A DNA stretch of 64,000 nt. Origin: Linum tenue (lineage: Eukaryota > Streptophyta > Magnoliopsida > Malpighiales > Linaceae). The notes under the pieces are model-generated. The model saw only the letters and a list, made by a program, of their open reading frames with translations. It was not told where the DNA came from and ran no database searches. The stretch's first letter is position 1, and each line of letters begins with the position of its first letter. Both the position numbers and the translations under genes were made by a program. The stretch spans positions 52,286,066 through 52,350,065 of the forward strand of contig CAMGYJ010000006.1 in assembly GCA_946122785.1 (NCBI GenBank), given 5' to 3'. Below are positions 32,562-41,630 of the stretch, one piece after another.

Positions 32562-34365
32562 TGTTAAGATGCTTTGCCTTGATATGCTTGACACTTTCTA
32601 TATGACTAGTCGTTTAGCTTAGTATTTCATCGTTCCTCGACATATTTGACGCTAGGTTGTGCTTGTTTTGATACATTTCAGGTCCTAGCACGTGTGGAAG
32701 GGTCGAGGACGAGTTTTGGGATATTTGGAGGTCAAAAAGCGCAAAAACCGAAGAAAGTCCGAAGTCAAAGCCGCAGTTCACGGCCGGACGAGGCAATTCA
32801 TGGTCTCCTAAGACCGTGAACTTCGACCACAAACCGTGAACATCAAGGCGTCCAACGAGGTTCCTGAAGTTACTGACGACAAGGTAGTTCACGGTCTCTA
32901 AGACTGTGAACTGTGGCCATTGACTGTGAACCCAGGATAGTGAAGCGGTGCGTTTTGGACGATGCTGAGTTTACGGACGCGTTTAGGTGTTCACGGCTGC
33001 GAACTTGCCAACGCGTCGGTGAACTGGTCACTTTCGGGCAAATATGAAGACAACGGCGGGGGGAGAGAGAGAGGAGCTGGTTTTTGGAGAAAAAACACTT
33101 TCATCCTCTAGGGTTTCAACCAAAACACCAAAGGGGAGTTCTAGTGAGAGAGAGAGAGCGTGCTAGAGTGATCTTGGAGCATCATTGGAGGCTTGGGTGG
33201 AATATTCAAGCCTAGAAGAAGAAGAAGATCTTGAGCTCAATTTGTAATCCCTCTCTCTCTCTAGAAACTCACTCTTTTCTCTTAGGTGTTGTAGATCCCT
33301 AACTAATACTTTGTAATTACTTGTTTAGATTGAATGATTAAGTGTGGGTTTGCATCAATTTGAGTATTAGAGGTGTTTTCATGGTGAGTGTGCATGCTCG
33401 TGCTTAGCAATCTAAGGGTTGTGCATAATTGTGCTTAGCACCCTTAGGTTTGTGCATGTTGGTGCTAGCAATCTAATTAGCCACCTTAGCCTAGCTTAGA
33501 GAGGAAAATCCCCCTTCCAAGGGAGACTCAATCGAGTTGGTTTTCCTTCCGCTTTCTAAGCCACCTAAACTAGGTTAAGTTAGGGCAACCCTCACTATTA
33601 AGTTAAGCAAGTCGGTTAATCGCGATTAAGCCGTCCGACCTTAGAGTTGAGTGAGGGAGTAAGTCAACTACCGATTGTCTAAACCGAAAGGGTCGAGTGA
33701 CACGGGCTTTCATGCTTACCTCGGTTTAGCAATTGAGATTGTGGTCTCCGACCACATATTCATCCCTCTGCGGTTCGTGGTTACCAGTTTGCATCTAGGT
33801 TGGTTGTGATTAAGCCGCTCAAACTCCAGTTTGAGGGAAAGACCTAGGCAACCACTAGTGACTAAGTTAGAGGATCGATCGCGTGACAAATTGACCTCCA
33901 GTGAATCCATCCCGTGAAAAATGGATCACTAGTTGCTCCTCCTAGTGGTTCCCCTAGATCTGTTGAGTGGATCGATCCCGTGACAAATCGATCGCTAGTG
34001 ATTTGATTCCGTGACAAATCGATCACTAGTTGCTCACCCCTGCGATTCACAACCACCTACACCGCACGACTCCATTCAATCCAACGAGTCATGGTAGCCA
34101 GTTAGGGGGAAGCAACTCCTGGGTGAAGCTCCCTTAGTTAGAGTTTTCCTTTATTTACTTTTTTTTTGCTTGGTTAGTTTGTAGTTCCAATAAACATAAC
34201 CCCTAAAGTTGCTTGCTAGATAACAACCTAAGCGATTGAAGTAGGGGTACATGGACCGACCCGGGTTGATAATTTAAATACTTGCTCTATACTGCACCCG
34301 GCTAGAGTTTAAAAACTTGGGCTTTAGTCGGGATTAATTTGTGGTGTAGTTTCGTGCGAGTCAAA
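32562..34365 (+). repeat. Athila/Tat-type LTR, copy B (3' LTR)
   Basis: The shared blocks are ACGCTAGGTTGTGCTTG (about 32650) and GGGTCGAGGACGAGTTTTGGG (32698-32718), then 'gttcacggtc'-type repeats (32760-33010), and the tail 'gaagtaggggtacatgg' and 'tactgcacccgg', ending gagtca at 34365. The first 80 bases differ from copies A and C. No PBS follows. The body of the element lies to the left (31201-32561). Confidence 0.75.
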
Positions 34366-34989
34366 CATGTAAAGCAGTTACACATATGTATTACGTAAAT
34401 CTTCTGAAATGATTAAACTTCTCCGTAAAACTTATGAAGGGATAATTATTTCTTATATATAATTGAATAAACTTATAACATAAGTCTTCCATAATATAAG
34501 TTTGAATGAAAGTCGTGTATTATTAACTAAATTATTGTTCATCTTTTCAATATGCATTACACAAAGGTTATACAATTTAATCAAAGGTGACACTTTTGCT
34601 AACTTAAATGTTTGATAATCAATTAAAATTTCTTCATTATTAACTAAAATATCCACCATGTCATCTAGGTCTGTTAATCGATCGACGGTTAGTCGGTTAA
34701 CCTGAAAACTGAACCGAAAAAGTCGGTTATTCGGCTAACCGCAACCGAAAATAACTTTGTCGGTGGCGGTTGTGGTTTCTAGCAACGTCGTCCAACCTAA
34801 CGGTTGTTAGTGCTAACCGATAAATAATCGATGCACCATGACTAACCGAGAGTAGAGCCTCCATTCACGACATCGAGACCTCTCTCTGCCTCTGCCCTCT
34901 AAAAATCACAACTCTCATCCAAAACCCTCCCTCTGCCCATCCAAATACATCCATCTCCATTGACGACCCCCAAATTCCCCCAAACATGC
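34366..34989. other. spacer with degenerate 'ggttaaccg' repeat
   Basis: 34678-34850 contains many cggttagtcggtt, aaccgaaaa and taaccg words in both orientations, typical of a worn MITE. No ends or target duplication could be defined. Confidence 0.35.
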
Positions 34990-35036
34990 AACAAACCCTA
35001 ATCCCCAAATTTCTCCATACATGCAACGAACCCAAT

Positions 35037-35345
35037 TGCGGCCGGTGCGCCGCCGGGCCTAAAGATTTTTCCGGCCAGGTGGAGCCGGCCGAAAAACTCT
35101 TTCGGCCGGCGGCGTGCCGGGCGCAAAATTTTTTGGCGGCCGATTTTTTTCCGACAGCTTGTTCGACGGCGGGCCAAAGACATTTTGCGGCCGGGGCGCC
35201 GTCGTGCCGAAAGATATTTTCGACCAGCTCCCCGCCTGCCTGAAAAAGTCTTCCGCCCGACGGCGCACCGGCTTCAAAAAATTTTCGGGCCGGCGACGCA
35301 CCTACGCCAAATTTTTTCCGCCCGGCCGGATTTTTCTGCAGGCGA
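35037..35345. repeat. GC-rich CGGCC/AAATTT subterminal array (M2 left)
   Basis: Reiterated pattern: cggccggtgcgccgccgggc, aaagatttttccgg, gagccggccgaaaaac, ctttcggccggcggcg, caaaattttttggcggcc. The spacing is about 30-40 bases. Open frames here are low-complexity by-products of the array. Confidence 0.75.
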
Positions 35346-35364
35346 AATTTTTTTATATAACGAA

Positions 35365-35690
35365 AATTAATTAATTAGTAATTAATTTGATAATTAATGT
35401 TAATATTCAGTATATTAGTTAATAGAAAATTAACAATTAGTGTTAATATTTATTTAAATTGGTGTATGAATGTTTAATTACTTAAATTAGTTAATAGATA
35501 ATTAATTAATTAGTGATTAATTAACAATTAATGTTAATATTGAGTACATTAGTTAATAGAAAATTAGAAATTAGTGTTAATATTTATTTAAATTGGTGTA
35601 TGAATGTTTATTTACTTAAATTAGTTAATAGAAAATTAATTAATTAGTAATTAATCAACAATTAGTGTTAATTAATTAGTGCGCATCTAA
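35365..35690. repeat. 134-bp AT-rich tandem repeat (M2)
   Basis: The unit that begins gttaatattcagtatattag at 35399 recurs as gttaatattgagtacattag at 35533, and both contain 'aaattggtgtatgaatgttt'. About 2.3 units are present. The repeat lies between the GC-rich array and the PMD start, as in M1. Confidence 0.85.
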
Positions 35691-35724
35691 GTATGATATT
35701 GTATAAATTTGTAGATAATTAGAT

Positions 35725-36991
35725 ATGGATTATGCGAGTGGGAGTGAGTTGCCTAGATTCGATCGTAGAAATGTTGATGCATCAACACGAAGGAAGGTGC
35801 CTAAGAAGAATAAGGAGAAGAAGCGCACTCGACATATTGGATATCAGTCAGAGGCAGATTTAGGGGAGGATGAGTTAGAGGCTCCTGCTGTAGTTGCTCG
35901 TTTGGCATCACGGGCGTCTGGTTCCCATGGGAGGAAACAGGGTGCTGCATCGAGAGTGGTCTCGCCTAAGTTTGATCAGTACGCTCCTGATGATCAAGAC
36001 AATACTGATGAGGATATCCAGGTCCCTCCACCCAGGCGTGGACATGGACGAGTGTCGTCTTCTACGGCAACATCACGTCCTTCTATGTATAGGGACCGAG
36101 CTGGGCGGTTCGTAGCACCTGCTCGTGAGGAGATAGAGAGCTACGGGATTGGACGGAGTAGGGGAGGACATTCGAGTGGTCCTCGACCGTGGGAGCTTGT
36201 TGGTGAGTGTCCTGGTGGACCTACGGATCCTAGCCTCATTAGGAGCTTCTGTGGCCACGCTGTCTATGTGCTGTGGACGGGGATTGCAGATCGAGGGGTC
36301 ATCAGTTGCTATAGTCGTACATCGGCGATTGAGTATCTGGTTAGCTACGTGTTTAGGCATGTTGATTCAGAGGATCTGGTTCAGCAGTCAGGTCTCCAAC
36401 GCCTGATCTACTCTATGTTCCGCAAGATAGTGATTGACGAGGCTATGATCTCAGCTTTTGTGGAGAGGTGGCAGCTAGACACGAACACCTTCCACTTGCC
36501 TGTAGATTCCTGTTGAGGGACGGCTTATGAGTAGGACTTCTGCGCACCGTGACCATTCGGAGGTGGGTTTGTGTGCGCTTCTTGGGATGAACTCGGAGCA
36601 GCTGAGTGGTTGGTCGGAGGCCCCTCGATATGTTAGTAGGGGTAAGTGGTATGAGAATGGTGGTTTTCTTGCAGAGATGGTGCCCAGATACTTGAAGGAG
36701 AACAGGACACATGTGACAGAGGCACAGTCGTGCTTGTTGTTGTTGTTGGGGTCCACTTTATTAATGGACAAGAGAAGTGACAGGGTTCGTTCGGTGGTGA
36801 ACCTATTTTTGGACGAGTTGGAGGAGGTAGATCATTATAGTTGGGCGTCAGGTACACTTGCTTGGTTGTACAGACAGCTTGGTCAGGCATCTCGAGCTGG
36901 TGCCAGGGGGTGGCTCGTTGTCTCACACTTCTGCAGTGTTGGATCTACGAGTACTGGGTGTCTTAGGGACACCCCTCCAGGGGATTTTTAG
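35725..36991 (+). pseudogene. plant mobile domain (PMD, MAIN-like) protein of M2
   Basis: The first frame (35725-36516, 263 codons) starts MDYASGSELPRFDRRN, has a basic stretch RRKVPKKNKEKKRTRH (possible nuclear signal), a low-complexity middle, and from about residue 165 the PMD: GGPTDPSLIRSFCGHAVYVL, RGVISCYSRTSAIEYL, LIYSMFRKIVIDEAMIS and AFVERWQLDTNTFHLP. It stops at 36514-36516. A second frame (to 36991) carries the rest: EVGLCALLGMNSEQL and FLDELEEVDHYSWASGTLAW. M1 shows a short motif (FGEMTIIIHDV) exactly at this break, so a deletion of roughly 16 codons with a frame change is the likely cause. PMD proteins of the host (MAIN, MAIL1) act in the nucleus in transposon silencing and genome maintenance; transposon-borne forms are known, their role is not. 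Confidence 0.82.
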
Positions 36992-37317
36992 TTGTTTTGA
37001 TGTTCGAACCATTTATGATTTGTACTATTTGTGTTTAGATCGGATGTTGATGTTTAGATCGGATGTTTATGTTTAGATTGCATGTTTGCATATTTATGTT
37101 TAGATCGGATGTTTGACTATTTATGTTTGGATCGGATGTTTGCATATTTCTACAGTCGTGATACCCCTAAATTGATATCCATCTCCATCCATAGATAATG
37201 GATGAAAAACAAGTCATGATTAAAACATCGAGGGTAGATAATAAAATCCATAAGTTTCCCCAAGAAATCGAGAGATTTGTTCATGGTGAAAAGAAAGAAC
37301 ATAAACAAGAAAGAACC
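36992..37317. other. spacer between the convergent M2 genes
   Basis: It contains a short tandem series of 'tatgtttagatcggatgttt' units at about 37034-37150 (four imperfect copies of about 30 bases). No gene. Confidence 0.6.
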
Positions 37318-39959
37318 CTATGCATTGCTCCTACCCCTAGCTCTTCGTGAGTCTCTCGGCCTGGCTCGCTGCCAACCACCAAGACTCTCAAACAAATTTT
37401 GTCCAACCTCGAGAATAACTATCCACTCCGCCACATTAGGATGTGCTAGCCCATGCCAAAGTGGATGCAGAGGGGGTATGGGAAACTGATCCTGGTTGAA
37501 GTACAATCGAATGTAGTGGTTGTTCACATAGTGCAGTGATAAGAACATGGTTGGTGGCAAAGTACATGGGTCCGCATTAATAGGCAATACAGTATAGGCA
37601 TCATCGTAGCGGATGGGTAGTGGACGGTTTGCATTATTGAAATCATACAACTGGTACGAGAAGACCATGACTGCGATGTTGTAGATGTTGGCAAACACGA
37701 ACAAGTCCTCAGAATCCATCCATCCCCCCGGTGGTGCATGACCCACCTCGAGCCAATTGATGCATTGATTGTGAGCTATTGGGCCACCATTATACAAGTC
37801 TCGTACTTCTAGAAATGTTGTTGGATTTCTTGGGAAATTGCTGATCTCATGAGCAGATAGTGACTATCATCCCCATAAATACAATGAGAAAGTGTCTGAA
37901 AACCACAATGGTCGTCTGGACTAGGGTTTAAATCGCCTACCAGCAAAGGTCGAACAAACTCTGGAAAAAGCTCCTCGATGTAAGGGTAAGAATATTGCCC
38001 TGGGGGGCTCTGGGATGAGTAATCTACAAAAATATACCAAACGGTCAAAATTACTTAGACAAAATTTATAAACATAAACCAACTACTATTAGATGGACTA
38101 TAATGTTAAAACATTAGAGTTCAAACTCACCTGTATCATGCTCGTCGGATTCACCTCTACTCGATCTCCCAATGCCTCCACTCGATCGGGATTTGCCTCC
38201 AGTCGATCGGGACCTGCCACCAGTCAAACCATGCCTACTACTCCTCGAACGAGACCGCTCATAATATGAACGAATGCGACTGGTGCTTGTTCGAGGCCGC
38301 CCTCATGGATTCTAATTCACTTCCGGTTCCCTCACATTGTCCTATGTTGGGTGAAGCCCATAGAATATGGCATCTTTTCCTTGTCTCACTGCTTTAGGAC
38401 CTCTTTCTTCCACCTCAACAGTAAGACGCCTAAAGTGTTGTCGTTGAAGTCAATTTCAACACTGACATGTTGTTGAAGTGGGGAGTTTTATAATCCAAAG
38501 TCTGCCAGAATACATGCAACTCTTGAGCATAGAATTGACGTGGTTCATTCACCACTTCCAGAAACTGATATTCCATGTAGTTGTGGTTCTTCGCAAAAAA
38601 AGTGTCAAACTGTCAATCGCTCCTCTACCAGACACAAGGAAAGTCTTGGATGAAGAGTGAGATGACTCAACTCTATTCGAGCTCGTGTTACCAAGATGAA
38701 ACACATGGTTCGTGTAGCACTTTGCCCACATTGTCTGATGAGGCAACCTCACCTCGCACGTAGTCGACCATATCTATGTTCTTCTCTGTCCACACCCTCT
38801 CAAACTCATTAATCTTTTGAAGAAAACCCTCCTGAGTCCAACTCCATGCAGCTTTGTCGAAATAGTTTTTCTATACCGCTTGTGCTACCTCTCTTTGTGC
38901 AATTCCACCCAATAATTGCTCAAACTTTTTCTTCACGCAGTTGTTGACGTGCCATAAACATAGTAGGTGGACAGTATGTGGGAGAGGGAAGACCACAGGA
39001 ACAGAAGCAAGCAGACCACCTTCTTTGTCTGTCACAATGACATTCAGAACCGTATCACCGAGCAACCCTTTAATACATCGCAGCAGCCACTCATATGTTT
39101 CCTTTGTTTCCTTCTTCATAATTGCACATGAAATGTTGAAATTCTTTTTGACTGGAGTAACCCCAATAATCTCAACCCATGGGGCGTCGTACCTGTTCGT
39201 CTTGTAGGTCGAGCCGATGAGGATGACGTACGGCCATGCATGCAACATCTGAATGGACGTCGGGTGGGCAAAAAAGATATTAGTGAGCACATTATTAGCG
39301 TCCTTTTGCAAACAGATATGGTACCCACGTTGTTCAGCTCCGTGAAGCTCAAACTGTATCGCATCCATTTCACCCATCTCATCCAATCGTGCTTTGTAAT
39401 TTCTGTTGTACATCTGTTTGATATCATGATGCACACCCCCTTCAGTATTGAGTGTCATCTTCTGCTGATTTGGTCTCACCCCCGCCTTCCTCATTAATCT
39501 TAACCTCTCTTTTTCAGCCTCATTAAACTGTTTGTTGTGTCGGTGATGTTCTGGATACAACAGCTTTTCATGGTTGTGAAACCCTCTATTAGCTCCGGTT
39601 ACACGACTTGTCACTCCTACTATGACCCATGAGTTTGGACCATTCTCTTGCCATACTTCCTTAATACATATCTGAAACTGGCAACCAGTACCCTTCGAAC
39701 TAGTATTCCCACGCGTCTCCTTCGTAGAGTCTGGTTTATAAGACTTAACGATCCTACTGTTTCAGTCGCAAAACATACAGAGGGAAGTAACAGGATGTAG
39801 TGCTGGAGTATTTGGTTTCCATGCTCCTATAATAATAAAGAACCCACACTCCTGAGCAATTGCTTATGCAGCTAACTCAGCTAACTCCACACTTGCATAA
39901 TGAATCTCATTCTCAAATTCTTGTGTGTAATCATGATCGGTCGGTAACCACTCTGACAT
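37318..39959 (-). pseudogene. MULE transposase with FAR1-like N-terminus and C-terminal OTU protease domain (M2)
   Basis: From the right: ATG at 39959 (MSEWLPTDHDYTQEF), a zinc-binding region with GTGCQFQICIKEVWQENG and GFHNHEKLLYPEH, with stops at 39864-39866 and near 39764; the MULE transposase core in the 38871-39614 frame (AHPTSIQMLHAWPY, IGSTYKTNRYDAPWVEIIGV, NVIVTDKEGGLLASV, LLCLWHVNNCVKKKFEQLL); an Arg/Ser/Gly-rich linker at about 38140-38320 (RSYYERSRSRSSRHG); a probable intron (donor near 38131, acceptor near 38024); and an OTU-like domain: DDHCGFQTLSHCIYGDD with the catalytic-type Cys, then WMDSEDLFVFANIYNIAV and LHYVNNHYIRLYF with the catalytic-type His. The OTU is split by a one-base shift at about 37800-37810. 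The first catalytic Asp of the transposase is Gly (LIGSTYK where the family has D-x-TYK). The OTU domain would cleave ubiquitin-like conjugates. Confidence 0.8.
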
Positions 39960-40139
39960 TTTTTCTACAATTACAATATAACAGATCAACATTCCTGTGA
40001 ACCTAAACGCTAATTTCAAGTCTTAACCGCTAAATTCAACTCCTAAACTCTAAATCAACTCTTAAATGCTAAATTCAACTCCTAAACTCTAAATTCAATT
40101 CTTACACGCTAAATTCAACTCCTAAAATCGAATTTTTCT

Positions 40140-40335
40140 GAAAAAAATCCAAAGACAGATGGCGGGCCGAAAATTTCCGGCCACCGAAACCAGGCCGAGT
40201 CGTCGGAAATCGGTGGCTGGAGCCAGGATGAGCCGAAAATTTTTCGGCTCCGGCCACCGATTTCCGTCGGCCCGGCTTCGTTCAAGTCGCCAGAAATTTT
40301 CGGCCCGGCCGCCGAAAAATTTCGACCCGCCATCT
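40140..40335. repeat. GC-rich CGGCC/AAATTT subterminal array (M2 right)
   Basis: Units such as ggccgaaaatttccggccac, gccgaaaatttttcggctcc and cagaaattttcggcccggcc occur in both orientations, so the array can fold on itself. Open frames here are by-products. Confidence 0.75.
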
Positions 40336-41630
40336 GTTAGTTGGAAATCGTCGGAAAAATTGTTTGAAACTACAAAAAATCGACGCACCTGCTTAGTGAT
40401 GATTCAAGGATGCGTGTCCGCATTTTACATCGAGGTTCGGCTTTCCCGATGATTATTCGGCGAGCGTCGATTTTTTCTGATTCAATACGTTTTCTGAAAG
40501 TTGGATATGTTCTAGATGTGAAACTCCTTTACCAAAGATGGAGGCAGCAAGAGGGAGATTGTTATGGGCCTGATTGGTGAGTTAGATTTGGCGGGAGAGA
40601 TGTTTGATAATTGATAGCGTTTGGTAGTGATAGACGAAGTTTGTCTATTTTGTCCCAGCTCATTATTAGTGAAGTCGATACTAGAGTAGCAGGAATGATC
40701 TTTGTGTAAATCTTGCCTAGTTGCCAAGGGGTATTGCCAAGGTTTTGGTTTTTGATGAAATATAGGAATACCGTTCATAAATAAAAAAAAAAAAGAGAGA
40801 GAGAGAGAGAGACATAGCTTTAATTGAATGAATGAAACTAGAAAGAAACACCTCTAAATAAAAATTACCAAAGATTATGATAAATCAAATATATAGATTG
40901 ATAATAAAGAAAAGATAGTTTAGTAAAATACAAATGTACAACAGTTTACTAATCCCCAATTTTTGCACATAAACAAAGACGTTATGTATTATCTATTATT
41001 AATTATGCATAAAAATTATGGATATATTGTACTTAAGGGTCTCGTCAATAGAAATTGCTAGAGAATTGCAGTGATGGAGATTTTTTAGAATTGCTAAATG
41101 AAAGTTATTGATGTGACTGTGAGGACCATTTTAGAAATTACTAAATAATTTCTAGCTAAATAATTTTTTTGATGGAGATGGTAACGTTTTCAATTTTCCT
41201 GTCACCATGCTATCAAACTAATCCGTCTCCACTCTCCACAAAGACACACAATGACACAAAGCAATGAAGAGACAGATAACTGGGGCTTCTCTTTCAGAAA
41301 CCATCCTCAAATTCTATGGGGAAAAGTCACAAACAGATGCCTTAAGTCGTGGTCAGATTCACACTACAGGTCACAGGACATGAATGACTCATGTCATGCC
41401 TCTCTTTCTCTAGGACCAGCCCCCTAAACCAACTTCCCAAACTGTACACCCAAACAAGAAGAAGAAGAAGAAGAAGAAGAAGAAGAAAAAAGGAGCAACT
41501 CTTTTCTTTTTGCTGTTTCTATTTTGATCCTCTCTCTAACTAGCTTGCAAAAGGTACATGCAGGAGAAACAGAAGAATGGAGACCCCCAACATGACCAAA
41601 GAAAAGAAGACACCATTTCAGGCTATTCAA
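40336..41630. other. M2 right flank and intergenic region with microsatellites
   Basis: 40390-40520 is the M2 end (inverted match to 17845-17975). After it, a segment ending 'ggaataccgttcataaata' and an A-run (40781-40793) resembles a LINE 3' tail, but I cannot prove it. A (GA)n tract at 40794-40812 and a (GAA)n tract at 41457-41487 follow. There is no gene. The right part is the 3' flank of the cysteine oxidase gene. Confidence 0.45.
41457..41487. repeat. (GAA)n microsatellite
   Basis: About ten GAA units just beyond the stop codon of the cysteine oxidase gene, on the 3' side. Confidence 0.95.

Larger units (their letters stand above)
34990..40520. mobile_element. MULE copy M2: transposase-OTU (minus) and PMD protein (plus)
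   Basis: Two element genes face each other tail to tail: PMD at 35725-36991 (plus) and zinc-binding region, transposase, OTU at 39959-37318 (minus). GC-rich arrays at 35037-35345 and 40140-40335 lie at the two sides, and the right-hand 130 bases (40390-40520) match, inverted, the left end of M1. The left limit is set only by the array and by the repeat structure shared with M1's right side, and no terminal inverted repeat or target duplication was found, so both limits are approximate. The known MULE branch in plants that carries protease-like domains (ULP1, OTU) is the nearest described type. Confidence 0.75.

Noticed and set aside
33860..34060. Repeats of 'atcgatccgtgacaaat' type as a CRISPR-like or tandem array
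   Set aside because: They are irregular internal repeats of LTR copy B, without constant spacing, in a plant genome.
35059..35374. Long Arg/Pro/Gly-rich open frames on both strands
   Set aside because: They are by-products of the GC-rich CGGCC array at the M2 end; frames are open in several phases at once and have no domain.
40115..40452. Open frames at the right M2 array
   Set aside because: Same low-complexity cause as the left array; no start context or conserved motif.
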